This document shows positions 6,689 to 11,947 of a DNA stretch of 11,947 nt, piece by piece. Where the stretch lies: assembly GCF_014201875.1 (NCBI RefSeq), contig NZ_JACHFL010000041.1:1-11947 (forward strand), read 5' to 3'. This DNA comes from Deinococcus humi (lineage in GTDB: Bacteria; Deinococcota; Deinococci; Deinococcales; Deinococcaceae). Each line of letters begins with the position of its first letter. Position 1 is the stretch's first letter. Under the pieces are notes generated by a model. That model did not search any database and had not been told where the DNA came from. It saw only the letters and a list, made by a program, of their open reading frames with translations. Made by a program: the position numbers and the translations under genes.

Positions 6689-7106
6689 CGTGGAGCTTTC
6701 TCGCTTTCGCATGCCTGCGGACAAGGCCTCGACAACCAGAGTGGGGTGGTCTCAGCATCACCATCTCTTCTTTGCCCTGACCAGTTCACGCACGCGAGGC
6801 TCAATTGACTTCGCCCGCCAAGCAGCGCTTTCATAGCAAGCAGCCGACCATACGCCGCTTTGCCCCCGTGCTATGACCGAGCCCCCAGAAGAGACCTCCA
6901 TTTCGCGACAGGAATTCGCGCAGATGAAATCACTCCAAATCGGCGCTGTGACCTGCCAGCAGGATTAGGGTAAGGCTTCCTGGCCCCCTCCAATCGCATC
7001 AACCGCGCCGAGACCTTGATCAATCTGCCCGCTAAGGCGATGAATGATTCCAGGCTGTCCAGGCCCCAAGTTTGCGCCCACGTTTCGCTGACGCTCCCTG
7101 ATCCCC
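6689..7106. other. Spacer with a possible coding remnant
   Basis: About 420 bases follow the regulator. TTGACT (6805-6810) and TTTCAT (6829-6834), 18 bases apart, are a weak plus-strand promoter. A 31-codon frame from the ATG at 6873 to the TAG at 6966 (beginning MTEPPEETSISRQEF) lies downstream; the same frame continues past two close stops with a coding-like run containing NRINRAETLINLPAKAMND. The minus strand also reads coding-like at about 6990-7090 (GLDSLESFIALAGRLIK). I recognise neither, and call only a possible decayed gene. Confidence 0.3.
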
Positions 7107-7112
7107 TACTCT
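7107..7112 (+). promoter_or_regulatory. Leaderless-type -10 box (TACTCT) of the small GNAT gene
   Basis: TACTCT fits TANNNT and ends exactly six bases before the ATG at 7119, so transcription would begin at or next to the start codon. No ribosome site precedes the ATG. The same geometry occurs before the DUF1206 gene (10965-10970). This matches the leaderless promoter class described in Deinococcus. Confidence 0.55.
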
Positions 7113-7118
7113 GTGCGT

Positions 7119-7439
7119 ATGACCAGGGACTCGGGCCAGATCACCATCAAAGAGAACGAAGAGAGACAGCGCTACGAGATCTATGTCGGGGATCAACTGG
7201 CGGGCCACACTGAGTACCGTCCGGTGGGTCACGCTCGGTTACTCCCGCACACTGAAATCAACGAAAGGTATGAGGGCCAGGGGCTGGGTTCACAACTGAT
7301 TCAGTTTGCCCTTGATGATCTGCGGGCGCGCGGCCTGAATGCGGTGCCCACCTGCCCATTCGTCGTGGCCTTTATTCGCAAGCACCCGGACTATCTGGAA
7401 CTGGTTCAGCCCGGCCAACGTCGCGCCCTGAAACTGTAG
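7119..7439 (+). CDS. Small GNAT-fold N-acetyltransferase, COG2388 type
   Basis: This 106-residue protein matches the compact GNAT-like family COG2388 (Acetyltransf_CG). The acetyl-CoA loop is in ERYEGQGLGSQLIQFALDDL (49-68), with EGQGLG as the pyrophosphate-binding turn. The C-terminal PTCPFVVAFIRKHPDY (77-92) is the family's characteristic closing block with its Cys. The N-terminal strands (about 8-45) fit the substrate side of the fold. I choose the ATG at 7119 over the GTG at 7113, because a TACTCT -10 box ends six bases before the ATG and leaderless starts need the start codon at the transcript end. The natural substrate of these proteins is unknown; they acetylate small molecules or proteins in the cytoplasm. 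No operon partner is evident. Confidence 0.87.
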   Translation: MTRDSGQITIKENEERQRYEIYVGDQLAGHTEYRPVGHARLLPHTEINERYEGQGLGSQLIQFALDDLRARGLNAVPTCPFVVAFIRKHPDYLELVQPGQRRALKL

Positions 7440-7462
7440 AGGCAGGCGACCGCATCAGTGGC

Positions 7463-7535
7463 AGCTCTTGAGAGCCGTAATACCCCCACACACTACAGCG
7501 CCAGAGGCGTGGTGTGGGTGACGGCCACGTCACCC
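7463..7535 (+). repeat. Cluster of hairpins after the small GNAT gene
   Basis: Shortly after the stop codon is GCTCTTGAGAGC, a 12-bp palindrome. Next, CCCACAC (7485-7491) can pair with GTGTGGG (7512-7518). A perfect 8-bp stem GGGTGACG/CGTCACCC with a four-base loop (7516-7535) shares three G residues with the previous one, so the two large stems exclude each other. There is no T-run, so simple intrinsic termination is not shown; 3'-end protection or a regulatory fold is possible. Confidence 0.4.
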
Positions 7536-7626
7536 CAAGAGCGCATTGCAGAATAGCTCCGGCGGCCTCAATCATTTTCCGACTGACAGAAATTGTGCGG
7601 TGCTTGGAGTTGCGCTGTCGGGAACG

Positions 7627-7971
7627 TCAAACGTCGTAGGCGGGCACGGCAGTGACCAGCAACACGTCCAGCAGAGTTTTCAGAATTGCGACTGATGAAC
7701 AGGCGTGGGCGGGGAGCACCAGACGCAGTGTTGCCAGGGTCAATCGATGCTCCACCCAGCCCTGCGCACTGGCTGGCCTCAAGCCCTTCTTAATCTCAGC
7801 GTTTCCACGGAACGTGAAGAGCTCCCCAAAACGGAAAGCGGCCCACATCCACATCTCCAGCAACCCCAGACCAAAATTGAAGTTCCATCCAGTCAACACT
7901 GGGACTTCCTTGATCGCACAATGTCCGTTCAGGGAAGAGTGAAGCGCTGAGCACACCCGGCTGCTGTTCAT
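7627..7971 (-). CDS. Hypothetical protein, uncertain
   Basis: This 114-residue frame has moderately GC-rich third positions and many CTG, GTG and GCC codons, which favours coding. The product (MNSSRVCSALHSS...) has a Trp/Phe-rich middle (LEMWMWAAFRFGELFTF, about 39-55) and a hydrophobic C-terminus ending AVPAYDV. I recognise no family. Its ATG lies inside the perfect palindrome at 7962-7987, which would fit an operator over the start region; TATCGT (7992-7997, minus strand) could be the -10 box. Against it: no ribosome site, and unusual composition for this genome. It may be chance or a fragment. Confidence 0.28.
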   Translation of the reverse strand: MNSSRVCSALHSSLNGHCAIKEVPVLTGWNFNFGLGLLEMWMWAAFRFGELFTFRGNAEIKKGLRPASAQGWVEHRLTLATLRLVLPAHACSSVAILKTLLDVLLVTAVPAYDV

Positions 7972-7987
7972 ACTGGTATGAACAGCA
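7962..7987. promoter_or_regulatory. Perfect 12-bp inverted repeat, probable operator
   Basis: TGCTGTTCATAC (7962-7973) and GTATGAACAGCA (7976-7987) are exact reverse complements around a central TG. A two-base centre makes it a poor RNA hairpin but a typical site for a homodimeric DNA-binding protein such as a TetR, LacI or GntR type. No T-run flanks it. No matching regulator gene is seen nearby; the only local frame that it could control is the uncertain one starting inside it on the minus strand. Confidence 0.6.
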
Positions 7988-8579
7988 AATCACGATACGT
8001 CGAAATGTGAAGACTCATCGTCAGCGAACCACTCCGAGCAAGGCGTTCCGCAAGCGCTGAACAAGTACAGAAGACTTTGGGAGTGCACGCGGCAGTCACC
8101 TCGAGAAGGGTTGTAAGGCCGAAAAGTAACCAACACTCGGAGAGATATAGAACCACCTTTCTCCCCTTTGACGGACTGCTGGGTCCATGATTGAGGATTC
8201 AGCTCGAGGTGTTTGAGTCTGACCCACTTTATGGACTGGGCCTGACAGGCATGACTTCAGCTCTCCACAACACGTGCGCGGATGTTCTGCCGCAAACTTT
8301 TAAAGTGAATCAGTTAACGCTCTGAAATTCGGTCAGACAATGTCGCCATCCCACCATGCGTCATAGCAGGGACCAGAACCACTCGGATCTCACAGATCAG
8401 GAAAGGGCGCAGTAAAGGCATCAAGATCGTGGTTGATGCACGCAGCACATCGTTGATGGTGCACAGTTGCAGTGCAGGTTCAGAAGATTCCGGGCATCGT
8501 CTAACTTATCTGCCTCGCTACTCTGCGCCGGGCTGTTCGGCCAGATGGCGTATCCTCAATCTCACTTGGGGTACATAGA

Positions 8580-9149
8580 ATGCCCCGTATGGTCGCCACC
8601 CCTGCGCTCGCCTCACCCGCCACCCTGGCCACCGCCCGCATGCATCTTGTTCCTATGAGCACCGATTACCTCAATCAGGTCATGGACAGCCTGCAACATG
8701 ACGAGTTCATGCGTCTGACAGGCACCCGTGGGAGCTTCACTCGCGATGCCGTGGAACGTTTCCTGGCCCGCGTGACCCAGGCGGATGACCGCGCCGACTG
8801 GGCGATCCTCCGGGCTTCAGATGACGCGTACCTGGGCGAAGTTGCGCTCAATGACCTCGATCAGGACAACCGCAGCATGAACTTCCGCATTGCGCTCAAT
8901 GGCCCAGCCGTGGTGGGTCAGGGGTATGGCACCGAGGCCACCCGGGCAGTCGTGGAGTACGGCTTCGACACTGTGGGGCTTCATCGCATCAGTTTGGGGG
9001 TATACGCCTTTAATCCACGTGCCCGGCGCGTCTACGAGAAATGCGGCTTTATCCATGAGGGGGTTGAACGCGACGCCTTGTATTGGGAGGGCGAATGGGT
9101 GGATCAACATCGTATGTCAATGCTCGCCACTGATCCCCGTACCCGATAG
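8580..9149 (+). CDS. RimJ/RimL-type GNAT N-acetyltransferase
   Basis: This 189-residue protein follows the RimJ/RimL group (COG1670, Acetyltransf_3). The N-terminal part ATARMHLVPMSTDYLNQVM (17-35) is the usual first strand and helix. Residues 74-92 (WAILRASDDAYLGEVALND) form the central sheet. VGQGYGTEATRAVVEYGFD (112-130) is the acetyl-CoA-binding motif A. NPRARRVYEKCGFIHEGVERDALYWEGEWVD (145-175) is the typical C-terminal half with the (Y)EKxGF signature. Relatives acetylate N-terminal amines of ribosomal proteins, antibiotics or small metabolites; the substrate cannot be told. I use the ATG at 8580, preceded by a weak GGGG and by TATCCT (8551-8556) as possible -10; the in-frame ATG at 8589 is an alternative. 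It stands alone, with gene-poor DNA on both sides. Confidence 0.9.
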   Translation: MPRMVATPALASPATLATARMHLVPMSTDYLNQVMDSLQHDEFMRLTGTRGSFTRDAVERFLARVTQADDRADWAILRASDDAYLGEVALNDLDQDNRSMNFRIALNGPAVVGQGYGTEATRAVVEYGFDTVGLHRISLGVYAFNPRARRVYEKCGFIHEGVERDALYWEGEWVDQHRMSMLATDPRTR

Positions 9150-10130
9150 GGTCATTCCAAGGATCACGCTGTGCCCATCTTCTGGATAACATCTATCTCC
9201 TTAACAGCTTCCGGCAGCTTAAGGCCGACACACTCCTCTGAGATTTGACACGACTCCGTGGAAGCAGGATGACGGCTCTTCAGCTGTGGAAAGTCGAAGA
9301 CAGCACGTGATCAGAGATTCCAATGGACGGTGTCTCAACAATGTCATGTTGAAGGACCTCCCTGCCAAAGGTGGGGAGACGTGGGAGACCGTCTCAGGTC
9401 CGAACGCAGTTGACAATCGGATGTCCCAGATTAGGCACCCTCGTCCCCAGCACTCTGAGTAACTATCCGAGCGGAATTTTAAAGTCATCGACCAGGCGTT
9501 AACGCTTCTTCGCATTCGCCTTTGTGGCTTAAGTTGCGGCCCCTTACTCCCTCTCCCCTTTCAGGCTCCTGATCTCTGGAAGGCCGAGTCAATTAAAACA
9601 GCGCTGTGCGAGGGGGTTAGGCGAGCTTCAATGAGCTGAATTCGAATACCAGGAGAAGCGACGTTACTGTCATTCCCCACCATGCGCTGGTCCACAGGCA
9701 GCCGGATACACGCGCACTCCACAATCACCGATCTCTGGTTATCCCGACACTTTTTGCAAGGCTGCATCAACGCCTAGGGCTTCCATCAGGGCACCGGGGC
9801 AAGCCGCATTGATCCAGGTGACCGACCTGCCGTTCATTTCCTCGCCTCCACCTTCCAGCCAAACAAGTTCTTGAACGAGCCGAGTCAGTTGCCTGCGTCC
9901 TCAGGCGTGGAAAGCAGGAACGCGTGCGCGGCCCTTGTCTGTGGGCGAAGTGCAGCGTCTCGGTGTGGCGAACACGGAGCGCTTACTCCTCGATGTGTGA
10001 TCCTCGCACACATAACCTACTCCTCCAGCGGATGCAGCTGCGCCCTCTTCCTACCCGATATGCCGCGTAAATCCTGTCAAAACATCGAAGATGCGGACTC
10101 TCAACAGACCACCGATAGGTCATCAGGACC
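9150..10130. other. Gene-poor region with coding-like fragments
   Basis: Nearly 1 kb without an identifiable gene. It holds a 32-codon minus-strand frame with a good ribosome site (9739-9837) and a plus-strand fragment at 9875-10000 that reads like a protein C-terminus (RPLSVGEVQRLGVANTERLL, then a TGA) but has no start. A 7-bp perfect hairpin (ATGTGTG 9993-9999 with CACACAT 10007-10013) overlaps that stop. A 69-codon minus-strand frame at 9561-9770 has no family resemblance. This looks like decayed coding DNA rather than regulatory space, but no parent gene is recognised. Confidence 0.4.
9739..9837 (-). CDS. Possible 32-residue small protein or truncated gene start
   Basis: GGAGG stands seven bases before the ATG at 9837, an excellent ribosome site, and the frame MNGRSVTWINAACPGALMEA... 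ends at a TAA at 9739. The composition is ordinary for a folded protein start rather than random translation, so it may be a truncated gene; a coding-like minus-strand frame follows to 9561. No family recognised. Confidence 0.3.
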   Translation of the reverse strand: MNGRSVTWINAACPGALMEALGVDAALQKVSG

Positions 10131-10958
10131 TCAGCACAACACCCGGCGATAGCGGGCTTGCAGGAATGAGTACAGGGCGAGGGCCACGAACCCCAGGGCG
10201 ACCATGCTCAGCATCCACGTACCGAGCGGCAGGCGTTCGAGGACTGTCAGCGCCTGGGTAAGGCCGCCCGCAGCATGCGGATCGTGCAGCCAGGCAGCAC
10301 GGAGCAGCAAGACGCCGATGATGGCGAACACCACCCCTCGCATCAGCAGCCCGAATTGTCCCAGCAGACGAAGGGCCGCGGTGCCGCGGGCGCCAAGCTG
10401 CTCCAGGTCGAGGAACTGAAGGAAGAGGCCGCTCCAGGCCACGAACAGGTGATTCACGGCCACACCAAACGCACCCAATCCCAGCAGGACCACCAGCCAG
10501 GGCCCCAACGGCGGAGCGAGCAGGATGGCGGTCCACGTTTGAACCGCCCGTTCAGAACTCTCTCCCCATCCGCGAAGAACCACGTTGGCTGCAAACCATG
10601 CCAGCACGAGATAGGTAAGGCCGTTGACGAGGCATGCCAGACGCTGGGCCAAGCCGAGGAGGGATGTGCCAAGGCGGTCCGGATCGAGAACACCACGCAC
10701 CAGCAACCAAAGTGCGTAGCCGAGAAGGCCCAGTGCAACGCTGCCAAGCAGCAAGCGTCCGGATGGCTCGGCAGCCAGGCGCACGAGAGAGCCCTGCACG
10801 CCCTCGGGGCGGTGCATCCCACTGAGGGTAGCCTCAAGGTTGTATGCGCCGAGCGCGAGGAAGACCAGACCTTTGCCGAGGTAGCCCAGCCGAGCAAACA
10901 GCACGAACCACGGTTCAGCCCGTCGCATGCGCTGCTTGGCCCATTGCTTGAACCGCAT
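10131..10958 (-). CDS. DUF1206 six-helix membrane protein
   Basis: This 275-residue integral membrane protein has the layout of DUF1206 proteins: three tandem two-helix units. Unit 1 begins [20 protein letters not shown] (21-40) and continues at about 68-90. Unit 2 spans about 104-128 and 152-180. Unit 3 begins [21 protein letters not shown] (203-223) and ends with [28 protein letters not shown] (245-272), whose [10 protein letters not shown] tail is characteristic. The N-terminus is basic ([13 protein letters not shown]), fitting an inside orientation. The function of the family is unknown. The ATG at 10958 has no strong ribosome site, but TAGCCT (minus strand, 10965-10970) ends exactly six bases upstream, so a leaderless transcript is likely. 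The gene stands alone; a weak 5-bp hairpin (10117-10131) overlaps its stop. Confidence 0.9.
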   Translation of the reverse strand: MRFKQWAKQRMRRAEPWFVLFARLGYLGKGLVFLALGAYNLEATLSGMHRPEGVQGSLVRLAAEPSGRLLLGSVALGLLGYALWLLVRGVLDPDRLGTSLLGLAQRLACLVNGLTYLVLAWFAANVVLRGWGESSERAVQTWTAILLAPPLGPWLVVLLGLGAFGVAVNHLFVAWSGLFLQFLDLEQLGARGTAALRLLGQFGLLMRGVVFAIIGVLLLRAAWLHDPHAAGGLTQALTVLERLPLGTWMLSMVALGFVALALYSFLQARYRRVLC

Positions 10959-10964
10959 CTGCCC

Positions 10965-10970
10965 AGGCTA
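10965..10970 (-). promoter_or_regulatory. Leaderless-type -10 box (TAGCCT) of the DUF1206 gene
   Basis: On the minus strand TAGCCT fits TANNNT and is separated from the ATG at 10958 by exactly six bases, as before the small GNAT gene. No convincing -35 was found at 17 bases. Confidence 0.5.
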
Positions 10971-11168
10971 GAGCAGCTTCGGGAAGGCGGTGGTACCTCA
11001 AATACCGTTCGGAGGTTAAGGCAGGTTGGTGGTTTCTTGAGATGTATTCAGGGCGTTGTTTTGCCTTGACCAGTGATTGGCAGGCTAGCGCGCCTCAAGC
11101 GGACCGAAGCTGTATCGCTACGACTTACCAATAAATCGATTTCACACGCGATCAAATGCCCGTACTGT

Positions 11169-11190
11169 CTTCCCGTAACCTGACGGGAGG
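11169..11190 (+). promoter_or_regulatory. Hairpin covering a ribosome site
   Basis: CTTCCCGT (11169-11176) pairs with ACGGGAGG (11183-11190), seven Watson-Crick pairs and one G-T, around AACCTG. The 3' arm contains GGAGG, so the stem would hide the ribosome site of the small frame at 11201. Three T residues follow, too few for a clear terminator. Confidence 0.3.
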
Positions 11191-11200
11191 TTTGAGCATT

Positions 11201-11410
11201 ATGACATCAGCGCGATCCAGTAGGTCAATTATCAGATGCTGCGCGACTGCTGAATCAGGCGATATTTCTGAAGGAATAGGGCGCTCAGAAGATTTCATCA
11301 GCCGATTTCTATCTTACGCAAGACATGTATATCGGTGGCCAAGCGCCGCAAGTCGAATTGTAAGGGTAGTTTTTAATAACTTGGAAAAAAGACTTAACTG
11401 CCTGATCTAA
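11201..11410 (+). CDS. Hypothetical 69-residue protein in AT-rich DNA, uncertain
   Basis: The frame starts at the ATG at 11201, ten bases after GGAGG (11186-11190), a longer spacing than usual, and ends in TAA. The product (MTSARSSRSIIRCCATAES...) is basic and Ser/Arg-rich, with RFLSYARHVYRW in the middle and an amphipathic end (VFNNLEKRLNCLI). Codon use is AT-rich, unlike all other genes of the window. No family recognised; it may be a foreign gene or chance. Confidence 0.22.
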   Translation: MTSARSSRSIIRCCATAESGDISEGIGRSEDFISRFLSYARHVYRWPSAASRIVRVVFNNLEKRLNCLI

Positions 11411-11947
11411 ACTACAACTTGCCTCCGATTTCATTTTAGTAGTGATTCACCTTATGCTAGACAATTCATCCTCACTTGGATTGGCTACTGAAAGATAGCT
11501 GCTCCGCTCCTTATAAGCTTCGGGAAATTATGTAATATACTATTAGCCGATTAAAGAAACGCAGCCATTTAATCCTACAGGCTAAAGGTTTAATGTGATC
11601 TTAAAATTATTAGCGCTAAATTGAATTGCATAACCGTTAAATGCAGATTCAAAAGGTTCTCTTTTTAGGAAATGATTATTAGAGAGTAAACTTAGAGATA
11701 GTTTGAAAAAGATTATTCCCAAAGTTTACCGGAAAGCAGAGGTTGGAAATCTATTACAGTTTTCTTACTCGAGCAGATTAAGGTCCCTTGATAAGACAAG
11801 CCTGATCATCGGATCTGGATATTTTTCTTACAAATTTCATACAGTGCAGTATTTGCGAGGTCTGATCCTCCCCCTATACCCCCATAAATTTAAGACTGAA
11901 ACGATTTTTATGTAAAAAACTCAGCAAGGATAGTGGGTCATTTATGG

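Larger units (their letters stand above)
7440..8579. other. Gene-poor region between two GNAT genes
   Basis: More than 1.1 kb lack any gene that I can identify. It contains the hairpin cluster after the first GNAT gene, one possible 114-codon minus-strand frame (7627-7971) and the long palindrome at 7962-7987. A coding-like plus-strand tail at about 8190-8325 (containing DPLYGLGLTGMTSALHN and ending in a TGA) has no start and may be a gene remnant. I see no RNA gene, terminal inverted repeats or transposase motif. Confidence 0.45.
10971..11947. other. AT-rich right end without confident genes
   Basis: From about 11100 the base composition drops sharply compared with the rest of the window, with many A/T runs, and stays low to the edge. 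Codon patterns of the neighbouring genes disappear. One short frame with a ribosome site (11201-11410) and one TTG-started frame (11703-11915, Lys/Leu/Ser-rich) are the only candidates; the latter has no ribosome site and is not called. It may be acquired DNA, or a long regulatory region of a gene beyond the edge. I see no tRNA, integrase or inverted terminal repeat. Confidence 0.55.

Noticed and set aside
9219..9515. 98-codon minus-strand frame
   Set aside because: No ribosome site; its Ser/Arg/Cys-rich composition looks random and no motif was recognised.
10275..11069. 264-codon plus-strand frame opposite the DUF1206 gene
   Set aside because: It is a mirror frame of the clear membrane-protein gene; its Gln/His/Glu-rich product has no family resemblance and the true gene has a proper membrane topology.
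11703..11915. 70-codon plus-strand frame from a TTG in AT-rich DNA
   Set aside because: AT-rich DNA rich in Lys/Leu/Phe codons easily gives such frames; no ribosome site, though a foreign small gene cannot be excluded.
11926..11946. Gene start at the ATG at the right edge
   Set aside because: The AAGGA is 13 bases from the ATG, too far, and only one codon is visible.
1..11947. Deinococcus radiation/desiccation response motif, CRISPR array, tRNA or complete insertion sequence
   Set aside because: I looked for a TTATG...CATAA-type palindrome, regularly spaced repeats, tRNA arms and transposase motifs, and saw none by eye.

Overview
The window looks like chromosomal or megaplasmid DNA from a Deinococcus-like bacterium. 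This is inferred from GC-rich coding sequence separated by AT-rich spacers, a DUF1206 membrane protein, a secreted NPCBM/beta-helix lipoprotein, and two genes whose start codon lies exactly six bases after a TANNNT -10 box (TACTCT before 7119, TAGCCT before 10958). That arrangement is typical of leaderless Deinococcus transcripts. No rRNA, tRNA, CRISPR array, complete insertion sequence or phage gene was seen.

Layout. Positions 1-947 (minus) hold the N-terminal part of a lipoprotein with a carbohydrate-binding NPCBM domain and the beginning of a parallel beta-helix; it runs off the left edge. A gene-free spacer follows to 1874. Positions 1875-2435 (plus) encode a small secreted protein with three SEDKK repeats. 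Positions 2785-5855 (minus) form a set of co-directional genes: a RibD-C/dihydrofolate-reductase-family enzyme behind an 11-codon leader ORF, a small lipocalin/DUF1579-like gene broken by one in-frame TGA, a VOC (glyoxalase/dioxygenase) protein, and a DHA2-type 14-TM drug exporter. Divergent from this set is an HxlR-family regulator with an SCP2-like C-terminal domain (6014-6688), separated by an AT-rich promoter region. A regulator, a reductase, a VOC protein and an exporter together suggest a small chemical-stress or drug-resistance cassette; that function is inference.

Positions 7119-7439 and 8580-9149 (both plus) encode two unrelated GNAT acetyltransferases: a small COG2388-type protein and a RimJ/RimL type. 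Long gene-poor stretches lie around them (6689-7106, 7440-8579, 9150-10130) and hold only short, unrecognised coding-like fragments. The strongest non-coding signal of the window is in one of them: a perfect 12-bp inverted repeat with a 2-bp centre at 7962-7987. Positions 10131-10958 (minus) encode a DUF1206 six-helix membrane protein. From about 11100 to the right edge the DNA becomes clearly AT-rich, with no gene that can be called with confidence.

No complete new system is evident. The items most worth checking are the 7962-7987 palindrome, the coupled leader ORF of the reductase gene, the HxlR-controlled cassette with its recently broken gene, and the AT-rich right end.
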